A DNA stretch of 64,000 nucleotides from the NCBI RefSeq assembly GCF_024171605.1, contig NZ_JALKAA010000003.1, positions 620,001 through 684,000 of the forward strand, in the 5' to 3' direction. Positions 9,000 to 16,953 of this stretch are shown here, piece after piece. A program made the position numbers and the translations under genes. Positions within the stretch are counted from its first letter, which is position 1. Each line of letters opens with the position of its first letter. The notes beneath the pieces were generated by a model. The model was not told where the DNA came from. It made no database searches and saw nothing but the letters and a program-made list of their open reading frames with translations. Origin of the DNA: Pontibacter sp. HSC-36F09 (GTDB lineage: Bacteria > Bacteroidota > Bacteroidia > Cytophagales > Hymenobacteraceae).

Positions 9000-9003
9000 G
9001 CTT

Positions 9004-10887
9004 GTGAAAAGTAAGCTCTTAGCAGTAATATGGCTCCTGGTGGGTCTGGCTGGCGCCGCGCAGGCACAGTCCCAGATTATTGATGACACGACCAAAGCGC
9101 TCTTCAGTCCTAAAACAACCCTGCAGTTGTTTGAAAATGATGTGTTGGAAGGACGCTATCTCTTGCAGCGCATCGATACCAGCATCAACAACATGCAAAA
9201 TGAACGTTTCTGGTATCAGGACACGGCTTATTTTCAGCATCTGGGCAACGTCGGGACGGCTTCCAAACCCATCCTTTTCAGAGTACCGAACAAGATTGGC
9301 GCCCGCCTGGGTAAAAACGTGTTTGACCGCTACGCCTATGACCCACGCCGCATCAACTATTACGACACACGTTCTCCTTACTCTCACATTTATTATGTTC
9401 AGGGTCAGCGTGGTGAACAGATATTTGAAGCTACACATGCCCGCAACATTACCCCGCGCTGGAATGCCGGTGTGGCTTACCAGATCATTTCCGGTAACAG
9501 GCAGATAGGACCAGGTGTAACTAATCGGGATGGCATCATGAGCAGCCAGGCCGTGAAGGCTTTTACCCACTACCGCTCTGAAAACGAGAATTACAACCTT
9601 TTTGCCAATTTCACCCATCTCAACCACGAGCAGATAGAGTTTGGAGGTATAACAGCCGAGGAGGCAAACCGTTTTCTGTTCCAGCAGGCGACTACTAACC
9701 TGGACCAGGCATCCACACGTGAACTCCGCAACAACTACCACCTGCTGCACATGTATAAGCTGGCAGGAGAGGACCTGAAGCTTTTCCATAGCTTTGATTG
9801 GGGTAGCCAGAATAATATTTTTCAGGATGATGCTATTCAAAGACTGGCAAATGAAGAACGTTCGCCCGTTTTTTACCCACGCGTGCTTTCGGGGCTTAAC
9901 CGCACGGATGATCGCAGCGCTTACCGTGAAATGGAGAATGTGGCAGGCGTAACGGGCAACAACAAAATCTCTTTTTACAAAGCCTACGCCAAGTTTCGTA
10001 ACTCCAAATTGGACTACAGGGTGCTCAGCACAGCAGAGCAGGATTCGACTGTTGAGGTATACAATGAAATTAGTAATAGCCTCAACCAGTTGTTTGTAGG
10101 CGGTGAGTTCCGGCTTATGTACAAGCAGGCGCTGCTGTCCTTTGATGGTGAGTTTCAGATGACAAATGACTACAAAGTGGGCGCTACTGCCAAACTGGGC
10201 CCTCTGCAGGGCCGTGTTAGCCGCATCTTACGTTCCCCCTCTCTTGTAGAGCAACGTTTAATCAGTAACCACTTCGACTGGATCAACTATTTCAACAACT
10301 CGGTAACCGATCGTCTGGAGGCAACCTTTGCCAGCAAGCTAGGCGAGCGTCAGTTTGTGCTGCTGACCGGTCACTTCAACCACATCAAACGCCACATTTA
10401 CTTCGACACGGTTGCCGTACCAGCCCAATATGCCGACAACCAGCAGGTATTCGGTGTAGAACTCAAGCATCACATTCGTTTTGGCAAGTTTCATTTCGAA
10501 AACTTTGTAGCTTATACCAACACCAACGAAGCGCCCGTTTTCCGCATGCCGGAATGGCTCTTTGATTCCAAGCTCTACTTCGAGGGGGCTTTGTTCAGAA
10601 GAGCGCTGATAGGCCAGTTTGGGGTGCAGGTATATACGCCTACCGCCTACATGGCCGATGCCTACATGCCGGTGACACAGCAGTTCCACCTGCAGAACGG
10701 CTTCACCATAGAGCCTTACCCGATAGCAGATGTGTTTATCACGGCGGATATCAAGAGCCTGAACGTGTTCCTGAAGATGTCAAACATCGCTTCCGATCTG
10801 ACTGCGCCCGGTTACTTTACCACACCGTACTACCCTGGTATGCGCACAAGCTTTGTGTTCGGCATCAAGTGGATGTTCTTCGATTAA
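9004..10887 (+). CDS. Putative outer-membrane porin (Porin_10-like)
   Basis: The 627-residue protein has a clear signal peptide (MKSKLLAVIWLLVGLAGAAQAQ). The mature sequence is rich in aromatic, glycine and amphipathic beta segments and ends in an aromatic C-terminal strand (GIKWMFFD), as expected of an outer-membrane barrel. The pattern FDRYAYDPRRINYYDTRSPY resembles the Bacteroidota 'putative porin' family. Transport substrate is unknown. The start is a GTG; there is no in-frame ATG before the hydrophobic core of the signal peptide, so the GTG is needed. It is followed after 14 bases by miaE, which may be co-transcribed. Confidence 0.85.
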   Translation: MKSKLLAVIWLLVGLAGAAQAQSQIIDDTTKALFSPKTTLQLFENDVLEGRYLLQRIDTSINNMQNERFWYQDTAYFQHLGNVGTASKPILFRVPNKIGARLGKNVFDRYAYDPRRINYYDTRSPYSHIYYVQGQRGEQIFEATHARNITPRWNAGVAYQIISGNRQIGPGVTNRDGIMSSQAVKAFTHYRSENENYNLFANFTHLNHEQIEFGGITAEEANRFLFQQATTNLDQASTRELRNNYHLLHMYKLAGEDLKLFHSFDWGSQNNIFQDDAIQRLANEERSPVFYPRVLSGLNRTDDRSAYREMENVAGVTGNNKISFYKAYAKFRNSKLDYRVLSTAEQDSTVEVYNEISNSLNQLFVGGEFRLMYKQALLSFDGEFQMTNDYKVGATAKLGPLQGRVSRILRSPSLVEQRLISNHFDWINYFNNSVTDRLEATFASKLGERQFVLLTGHFNHIKRHIYFDTVAVPAQYADNQQVFGVELKHHIRFGKFHFENFVAYTNTNEAPVFRMPEWLFDSKLYFEGALFRRALIGQFGVQVYTPTAYMADAYMPVTQQFHLQNGFTIEPYPIADVFITADIKSLNVFLKMSNIASDLTAPGYFTTPYYPGMRTSFVFGIKWMFFD

Positions 10888-10901
10888 TTGATTTTTTACT
10901 T

Positions 10902-11507
10902 ATGTCTTCTCAGTTCACTAAAACCATCCTGCGCCTGCAACTCCCAACAGATCCGCGTTGGGTGAATATTGCCGAAAAAAACATTGAAGAGATCCTGGTA
11001 GACCACGCCTATTGTGAGCAGAAAGCGGCGACCTCAGGTATATCCCTGATCGTGAAATACCCGGATAAAACCCGCCTGGTGGAAGAGATGACGGACCTGG
11101 TAGCCGAGGAGTGGAGTCACTTCGAGCGTGTGCTGGCTGAGCTAAAAAAGCGCGGCTGGGGGCTGGGACGCAACCGCCCTGACGAGTATGTGGTGGAACT
11201 GACCAAACACATCCGCAAAGGGGGCTTGAGGGAAAGACAGCTGATGGACCACCTGCTGGTAAATGCCCTGATCGAGGCCCGCAGCTGCGAGCGCTTCAAG
11301 TTGCTCTGGAAAAACATACAGGACGTGGACCTTCAGAAATTCTACTACGAACTGATGGTATCAGAAGCAGGCCACTATGTAAGCTTCGTAAAGCTAGCCA
11401 AAGAGTACATGCCCGCCGACGTTGTGGACGACCGCCTGAAAGAACTGCTCGAGATCGAAGCAGCGATCATCCGTAACCTGGAGCCTCGACCAGACAGGAT
11501 GCATTAA
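10902..11507 (+). CDS. miaE: tRNA-(ms2io6A)-hydroxylase MiaE
   Basis: MiaE is a diiron monooxygenase that hydroxylates the isopentenyl chain of ms2i6A37 in tRNA, using the product of MiaB. The 201-residue protein is an all-helical ferritin-like fold with the expected carboxylate and histidine ligands in AYCEQKAA, AEEWSHFERV, EARSCERF and SEAGHYVSF. The start ATG at 10902 sits 14 bases after the porin stop; an upstream in-frame extension into the porin is not needed. In many Bacteroidota miaE is close to unrelated genes, so the porin pairing probably says nothing about function. Confidence 0.94.
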   Translation: MSSQFTKTILRLQLPTDPRWVNIAEKNIEEILVDHAYCEQKAATSGISLIVKYPDKTRLVEEMTDLVAEEWSHFERVLAELKKRGWGLGRNRPDEYVVELTKHIRKGGLRERQLMDHLLVNALIEARSCERFKLLWKNIQDVDLQKFYYELMVSEAGHYVSFVKLAKEYMPADVVDDRLKELLEIEAAIIRNLEPRPDRMH

Positions 11508-11511
11508 GTTT

Positions 11512-11672
11512 TATTGTTAAATTGTGGATGCGTTAAATTGTTTATTCAAACTAACCTTGTTCTTGTAAGATAACTAGGAGCAAGGTATAGGAACGTTCAC
11601 GTACAATCGCTTTCAAAACCTGAATGGGATAATGACCAATTCAACAATTTAACCATCAGCAATTTAACAATT
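11512..11672. repeat. Inverted repeat element with TTAAATTGTT words
   Basis: The arms 11512-11546 and 11636-11672 are inverted copies that share ATTGTTAAATTG, then GATG, then GTTAAATTGTT, with one substitution pair and one extra base. About 90 bases with one AGGTATAG lie between. It fills the space between two convergent genes (miaE and the gene ending at 11679). The arms use the same words as the repeats at 28450-28733, 51642-51678 and 61718-61745. Confidence 0.75.
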
Positions 11673-11678
11673 CACCCC

Positions 11679-12947
11679 TCACGTCTTCTGCTTTTTCTTC
11701 TTAGCCGCCGGGAAAAGGATGTTGTTCAGGATAAGCCTATAGCCGGGGGAGTTGGGGTGGAGGGCTAGGTCGGTCGGGTCTTCGCCTACAAGGTGCTGGT
11801 AATCCTCCGGATCATGGCCGCCATAAAAGGTCCAGGTGCCCCGGGCGAAGGTGCCGTGCATGTACCGAATCTCGCCTACTTCTTTGTTCTCGCCCATTAC
11901 TACTACTTCGGGCTTCACCTGGCTTTTACGGAAGGCGGTGGTCTGTCCCATAAATCCCTTAATGGTTTTCGCATGATTCTGTGTTAGCATAGTAGGTATA
12001 GGATCCCACTTGGCTGAGAAGGTGAAGAGCTGGAAAAAATCGTTTGGCTCCGTCAAGCCGCGCTCCTGTGGCTGCATATCAATGTTGGAGTATTCGTACT
12101 CGAGCGGGTTACGCACCAGCGAGAAATCTTTAAAGGCAAAGGTTTTACCAAAGTCCAGTTTACTTTGCGCATTGGGATCGGAGCCGTCTCCGTCGTACAT
12201 CGCTTCAATAAAGTCTATACCTTCAGCAGCAAGCGCGATGTCGTAGGTGTCGGTGGCGGAGCACATGGCGAACAGGAAGCCGCCTCCAGCACAGAAATCG
12301 CGGATGGTGCGTGCTACAGCGCCTTTCAGATCAGACACTTTATTGAAGCCGAGCGACTTGGCAGAAGCCTCTGATTCGCGCTGCTGCTCCTGGTACCAGG
12401 GGTAGTGCCGGTAGCTGGAGTAAAACTTTCCATACTGGCCCGTAAAGTCTTCGTGGTGAAGGTGTAACCAGTCATACTTAGGCAGGTCTCCGCGTATAAT
12501 TTCTTCGTCGTATACCTTGTCGTACGGTATCTCGGCATAGGTCAACACTAGCGTCACTGCATCGTCCCAGGGCATTTTAGATTTTGGGGTATAGACTGCG
12601 ATCTTCGGCACTTTCTCTAATTTCATCACGTCCATATTCGCCTCCGGATCGCTGATCTGGGTGAGGATGGTGTTGTATTGCGCATCCGAAATAACCTGGT
12701 AACTGATGCCCCGAACTACGAGTTCATTTTCGAGCTGCGGTGCATGCTGAAAAGCGAAACTTCCGCCCCTGAAGTTCAGCAGCCAGTCAACTGACACACT
12801 TTTGGAAAGTACCCAGTAAGCTGCCCCATACGATTTCAGATGGTCTTTCTGCGTCTCGTCCATCGGTATCAGTACCATGGAGCTGAACGCCTGAAAAGGG
12901 AGCACTAGGCATGCGGCAAGCAGTAGAGTAAGGCGGAATGACTTCAT
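11679..12947 (-). CDS. Exported protein of unknown function (often labelled asparagine synthetase B in this phylum)
   Basis: The 422-residue protein has a signal peptide (FRLTLLLAACLVLPFQAFSS). The mature part begins VLIPMDETQKDHLKSYG and includes YWVLSKSVSVDWLLNFRGG, WLHLHHEDFTGQYGKFY, a glycine-rich segment FCAGGGFLFAMCSATD and FYGGHDPEDYQH. Relatives in Bacteroidota carry the name 'asparagine synthetase B' in databases as I recall them, but I see neither the N-terminal cysteine nucleophile of class II glutaminases nor an SGGxDS PP-loop, and the protein is exported. The GGG-cysteine segment and repeated histidines recall class I glutaminase-like folds, which is only a guess. I chose the ATG at 12947, seven residues inside the longest frame, because it begins a normal signal peptide. 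It has no operon partner. The basic tail KKKKQKT is notable. Confidence 0.7.
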   Translation of the reverse strand: MKSFRLTLLLAACLVLPFQAFSSMVLIPMDETQKDHLKSYGAAYWVLSKSVSVDWLLNFRGGSFAFQHAPQLENELVVRGISYQVISDAQYNTILTQISDPEANMDVMKLEKVPKIAVYTPKSKMPWDDAVTLVLTYAEIPYDKVYDEEIIRGDLPKYDWLHLHHEDFTGQYGKFYSSYRHYPWYQEQQRESEASAKSLGFNKVSDLKGAVARTIRDFCAGGGFLFAMCSATDTYDIALAAEGIDFIEAMYDGDGSDPNAQSKLDFGKTFAFKDFSLVRNPLEYEYSNIDMQPQERGLTEPNDFFQLFTFSAKWDPIPTMLTQNHAKTIKGFMGQTTAFRKSQVKPEVVVMGENKEVGEIRYMHGTFARGTWTFYGGHDPEDYQHLVGEDPTDLALHPNSPGYRLILNNILFPAAKKKKQKT

Positions 12948-13076
12948 GGGCTTAACATATGGTAACAAATGTATTGAAATTGGTTCTTTTTTCAGATATT
13001 AGAGGTCAATTAGAAAACAGAGGTTCCCTCTTATACTTAACGCAAGGGGGAACGTTTCGCATATAAGACCCAACCT

Positions 13077-14324
13077 ATGGACCTGTTCGAAAATATACGG
13101 GAAAGTATTCGAGCCATCAAAAACAATCTGCTCCGCACCATCCTGACGGGCTTGATCATTTCGATCGGCATTATGTCGCTGGTAGGTATACTCACGGCAG
13201 TAGATGGCATGAAGCACTCACTGAACCAGACCTTTTCGAGCCTGGGGGCCAACTCCTTTGATATCCGGAAAAAGTTCAACAGCGGCAATGGAAACAGCGG
13301 ACAGAGCAGAACGGAAAAGGTATATCCGAATATCACATACGATCAGGCTATTAAGTATAAAGAACTAATGGGAGAGAAGGCGCAGGTAAGCCTTTCAGCG
13401 AATGTCTCGGGTGCTACCGTTGTGAAAAGTGCTACTGACAAGACGAACCCGAATATTAACGTGATAGCCGGAGACGAATTCTACCTGGCAGGTCAGAACC
13501 TGAACCTCGAGCGCGGACGTTCATTTTCGACTTATGAATTGGAGCTAGGAACAAACGTTGCCATTATCGGTAAAGAGATTTCTGCCAAGCTCTTCCCGAA
13601 AACAGACCCTATCAACCAATACATCACCTTTCTGGGACGCCGTTTCAAAATTGTGGGTGAACTGGAGAAACGCGGCAGCAGCATGGGAGGCAGCGGCGGG
13701 GACCGCATGATCCTGATTCCGCTCGAAACTGGCCGCCAGATTCCGCAGGCAGGTACAGGCACTCTGACCTATAATATTAAGACCTCCATCTCCAGACCCG
13801 AAGAACTCACCTATGTGATGGGCGAAGCGACAGGGGTGATGCGCAATGTGCGTCAGGACCGGTTAGGTCAGGAAGAGTCCTTTGAGATCAGAAGAAGCGA
13901 CTCCCTGATCCAGAGTCTGAACGAGATTTCCGGGTACCTGAAAGTAGGAGGATTTGTTATCGGGTTCATCACCTTGCTGGGTGCCTCTGTCGGGCTGATG
14001 AACATCATGATGGTGTCAGTAAACGAGCGTACGCGTGAGATTGGTGTTCGCAAGGCGCTGGGAGCAACCGCTAAACAGATACAGCAGCAATTTCTGATAG
14101 AAGCCATAGTGATCTGTATCCTGGGTGGTATAGTTGGTATTTTCCTGGGTATACTGATGGGCAATGGCATTGCTTCTCTGATTGGAGAGGGCGGCTTTAT
14201 AGTTCCGTGGATTTGGGTGTTTGTTGGTCTTTCAATCTGTGTGCTGGTGGGGGTGCTTTCAGGATTTTACCCAGCACGTCGTGCTTCCAAACTCGACCCG
14301 ATTGAATCGCTCCGCTACGAATAA
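13077..14324 (+). CDS. MacB/FtsX-type ABC transporter permease
   Basis: The 415-residue membrane protein has one N-terminal transmembrane helix (LRTILTGLIISIGIMSLVGI), a large periplasmic domain of about 230 residues and three C-terminal helices with the FtsX signature (VNERTREIGVRKALGA). It ends in FYPARRASKLDPIESLRYE, typical of MacB- and LolC-like permeases that move lipoproteins, peptides or drugs. No ATP-binding subunit is adjacent, so the ATPase must be encoded elsewhere. The next gene starts 3 bases after its stop. Confidence 0.93.
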   Translation: MDLFENIRESIRAIKNNLLRTILTGLIISIGIMSLVGILTAVDGMKHSLNQTFSSLGANSFDIRKKFNSGNGNSGQSRTEKVYPNITYDQAIKYKELMGEKAQVSLSANVSGATVVKSATDKTNPNINVIAGDEFYLAGQNLNLERGRSFSTYELELGTNVAIIGKEISAKLFPKTDPINQYITFLGRRFKIVGELEKRGSSMGGSGGDRMILIPLETGRQIPQAGTGTLTYNIKTSISRPEELTYVMGEATGVMRNVRQDRLGQEESFEIRRSDSLIQSLNEISGYLKVGGFVIGFITLLGASVGLMNIMMVSVNERTREIGVRKALGATAKQIQQQFLIEAIVICILGGIVGIFLGILMGNGIASLIGEGGFIVPWIWVFVGLSICVLVGVLSGFYPARRASKLDPIESLRYE

Positions 14325-14327
14325 CCT

Positions 14328-14714
14328 ATGGCCGAACCAGTAGATGTATTGTCCCGTCTCTTAGAAGAGAAACGCTTGGTGCCAATTCTGAATCAAACGA
14401 AGTGGCGTGAGCAGATCGGAGCAATGTGCGAGCTGTCACTGATCGATCTGAATGTCCGCATGAAGTATTTGCAGGACGATAAGGAGCCAGTTGGGTATGC
14501 ACCCATTTGGTGGAATCAGCTGGAGCAGACGGGTCTGAACAACATTGAGTGGCTGGAGATAAAAGCTTTGAAAGAAATTGGTGCGGGGCTGCTAGCGCCT
14601 ACACTGCAGGAAGACTATACGGATCTGGTTCAAAAGGTGCTGGACAGGTATAGCATCCCCTATATAGTGGAGGGAGAAGTATTCCGGATAACGGGGTATC
14701 AGCAATTGCAGTAA
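14328..14714 (+). CDS. Hypothetical protein, possibly DUF6678-like
   Basis: The 128-residue cytoplasmic protein has no signal peptide or membrane helix. The early motif ILNQTKWREQ and the later PIWWNQLEQTGLNNIEWLEI recall small DUF6678-type proteins; this match is from memory and weak. It begins 3 bases after the permease stop and ends at a strong terminator, so it is surely in the permease transcript. Function unknown. Confidence 0.75.
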   Translation: MAEPVDVLSRLLEEKRLVPILNQTKWREQIGAMCELSLIDLNVRMKYLQDDKEPVGYAPIWWNQLEQTGLNNIEWLEIKALKEIGAGLLAPTLQEDYTDLVQKVLDRYSIPYIVEGEVFRITGYQQLQ

Positions 14715-14726
14715 CTGACTAAAATA

Positions 14727-14755
14727 AAAAAGGCGGGTATAAAACCCGCCTTTTC
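14727..14755. terminator. Bidirectional terminator between two convergent genes
   Basis: AGGCGGGT (14731-14738) pairs with ACCCGCCT (14744-14751), flanked by A and T runs on both sides. It serves the plus-strand gene ending at 14714 and the minus-strand gene ending at 14779. Confidence 0.9.
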
Positions 14756-14778
14756 TTTTGCTATACCTGTCTGTCAGG

Positions 14779-15420
14779 TTATTTCTTTTTGGTAGCAGCC
14801 GTGTCGGTAGTCTTTGCCGCTGCCTTCTCCTGGTCGTACTCGTTGTTCAAGCCAGTCAGTACTTCTTCTGTTATATCCAGGGAGTTATCGCCGTACAAAA
14901 TAGCGCTCTGGCCTCTGGAGTAGGTCAGTACCATTTTGTAACCTCTTTCCTGGCTCAGCTTCTGCAGGTACGCCTCAACGCGGTCGTAGATTTTTTTCAT
15001 TTCTTCTGCCTCTTCCGTAGCAAGCTGGTTGCCGGTAGTCTGGCTCTGCTGTTGCAACTGCTGCTGGCGCTGTGCCAGTTTCTGCTCTGTAGAAGCACGC
15101 TGCTCCACGGTCATGCCGCCGCCGTTACGCTGGTAGTTCTGCACGTCTTTCTCGAAAGCAGATGCCTTGGACTGTAAATCTTTCTCGGCCTTCTGCGTTT
15201 TGGACTGGAAACGCGTACGAGCGTCTTTGAAATACTCATACTTGGTCAGCAGCGAGTCTGAGTTGATGTACACAATGTCAGTTGTGCCAGTAGTAGCCAG
15301 GCTGTCTGTGCTGGTTGCCGAAGTAGTGGCAGTGCCCGTTGCCTGAGGTTTTTGATCTGTGTTACAAGCAGTTACTAGAGCGCCCAAAGCAACTCCCAAA
15401 ACGATTCTAGATAGGTTCAC
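14779..15420 (-). CDS. OmpH/Skp-family lipoprotein
   Basis: The 213-residue protein has a lipoprotein signal ending in LGALVTAC and a low-complexity Thr/Ser/Ala linker to about residue 45. An OmpH-type body begins IVYINSDSLLTKYEYFKD, followed by a long Gln-rich coiled coil. OmpH/Skp proteins are periplasmic chaperones for outer-membrane proteins; here the lipid anchor would tether it to a membrane. The C-terminal tail is again low complexity (KTTDTAATKKK). It stands alone, before a terminator. Confidence 0.88.
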   Translation of the reverse strand: MNLSRIVLGVALGALVTACNTDQKPQATGTATTSATSTDSLATTGTTDIVYINSDSLLTKYEYFKDARTRFQSKTQKAEKDLQSKASAFEKDVQNYQRNGGGMTVEQRASTEQKLAQRQQQLQQQSQTTGNQLATEEAEEMKKIYDRVEAYLQKLSQERGYKMVLTYSRGQSAILYGDNSLDITEEVLTGLNNEYDQEKAAAKTTDTAATKKK

Positions 15421-15493
15421 AAGTAGTTAATTAAACTGTTATTGATTGTTTCAGACTGAAAATATAGGGCTAATTTTTAAAAATTCAGAATTT

Positions 15494-16813
15494 TTAATGT
15501 TTCAGTACCTCTATATATGTTTCTTCGGCCTCCATTAGGCCCTGCTCGTTGATACCGGTCAGCCGTACGTGCTTTGTTTCGTTGACCAGCACAGGATCGT
15601 ATTTGGCCGCTACACGCACATAGTTTTCAGTCCAACCCTCCATAACGCCGTCTTTCACATCGTCCTCAAACAGCACTGTAAACTCACGGCCAACATTCTG
15701 CTCATAGAAATAGCGCTTTTTCTTTTCGGAAAGGATGCGCAGCATATCAGCCCGGCGGTTGCGGTCTTTGATACTCACTTTGCCCGGCATATCGGGTGCC
15801 ATGGTGTTTTCGCGCTCCGAGTAAGGGAACACGTGCAGGTAACTCACATCAAGCCCATTGATGAAGTTATAGGTCTCCAGGAAATCTTCTTCTGTCTCGC
15901 CAGGAAAACCTACGATCACATCTACACCAATGCAGCAGTGCGGCATCAGGTTTTTAATGGTAGCGACACGGTCCGTGTATAATTCGCGCAGGTAGCGGCG
16001 GCGCATCAGCTTCAGTATCTTATTGGAACCTGACTGTAGCGGTATATGGAAGTGCGGCATAAAGCGCTTGCTCTGGCTCACAAATTCAATGATCTCATCC
16101 TTGAGTAAGTTTGGCTCGATCGAAGATATCCTGAAACGGTCTATACCTTCCACCTTATCCAGTTCCTGTACCAGTCCGAAGAAAGACTCCAAGCGCTCAC
16201 CATTCTGCAAACCAAAGTCGCCGGTGTTCACGCCTGTCAGCACAATCTCTTTCACGCCTGACTCGGCTATTTCATTAGCAGAGCGCACCACGTTAGCGAT
16301 GCTGTCGGAGCGGCTATTGCCACGCGCCAGGGGAATGGTACAGAATGTACATGAGTAGTCGCAGCCATCCTGCACCTTCAGGAAAGTGCGGGTGCGGTCG
16401 CCGAAGGAGTAGGAGTTATGGAACGTGTTGGCCTCGCTGATAGCGCTGGCGTATACCTGCGGCTGTTCTTTCTTTTCGAAGGTCTCCAGGATGTCTACCA
16501 ACTGAAACTTCTCAGCGGCACCTAGCACGGCATCAACACCCGGAATCTCGCTGATCTCTTTTGGTTTGAGCTGGGCATAGCAGCCCACAATGGTTATAAA
16601 TGCGTTAGGGGAGTACTTTTGCGCCTCCTTTACGATCTTGCGACATTTCTTATCTGCATTGTCGGTGACAGAGCAGGTATTGATCACGTAAATATCGGGC
16701 GTATCGGTAAACTCCACCTTTTCAAAACCACGCTCCTGGAATATTCTACCGATGGTGCTAGTTTCAGAGTAGTTGAGCTTACAACCCAGTGTATAAAATG
16801 CTACCTTTTTCAT
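15494..16813 (-). CDS. mtaB: tRNA (N6-threonylcarbamoyladenosine-37-C2)-methylthiotransferase MtaB
   Basis: MtaB is a radical-SAM methylthiotransferase that converts t6A37 to ms2t6A37 in tRNAs reading ANN codons. The 439-residue protein has the three N-terminal cluster cysteines (TLGCKLNYSE, NTCSVTDNADKKCRK, VGCYAQLKP), the radical-SAM motif DGCDYSCTFCTIP, and a TRAM-like C-terminus. TLGCKLN and NTCSVT separate it from MiaB and RimO. It has its own promoter: TATCTTTG ends 10 bases before the ATG, so the mRNA leader would be only a few bases. Confidence 0.95.
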   Translation of the reverse strand: MKKVAFYTLGCKLNYSETSTIGRIFQERGFEKVEFTDTPDIYVINTCSVTDNADKKCRKIVKEAQKYSPNAFITIVGCYAQLKPKEISEIPGVDAVLGAAEKFQLVDILETFEKKEQPQVYASAISEANTFHNSYSFGDRTRTFLKVQDGCDYSCTFCTIPLARGNSRSDSIANVVRSANEIAESGVKEIVLTGVNTGDFGLQNGERLESFFGLVQELDKVEGIDRFRISSIEPNLLKDEIIEFVSQSKRFMPHFHIPLQSGSNKILKLMRRRYLRELYTDRVATIKNLMPHCCIGVDVIVGFPGETEEDFLETYNFINGLDVSYLHVFPYSERENTMAPDMPGKVSIKDRNRRADMLRILSEKKKRYFYEQNVGREFTVLFEDDVKDGVMEGWTENYVRVAAKYDPVLVNETKHVRLTGINEQGLMEAEETYIEVLKH

Positions 16814-16823
16814 AATAAGGGTG

Positions 16824-16831
16824 CAAAGATA
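16824..16831 (-). promoter_or_regulatory. -7 promoter element of mtaB
   Basis: The minus strand reads TATCTTTG followed by CACC, 10 bases before the ATG. The predicted leader is three to six bases. Confidence 0.6.
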
Positions 16832-16953
16832 AGAATTAAAACTTTCAAAGCGTGAACGCGCCGCGATGTAATTAAGCTATTGTCAGCCAATACTATACCT
16901 TATACCTGGCCGCACGCTTTTAACGCCCTATACCTGATATCGCTGCCTGCCAT

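Noticed and set aside
11512..11672. Repeat as a CRISPR array
   Set aside because: There are only two inverted arms and no series of equal direct repeats and spacers; no cas genes exist in the window.
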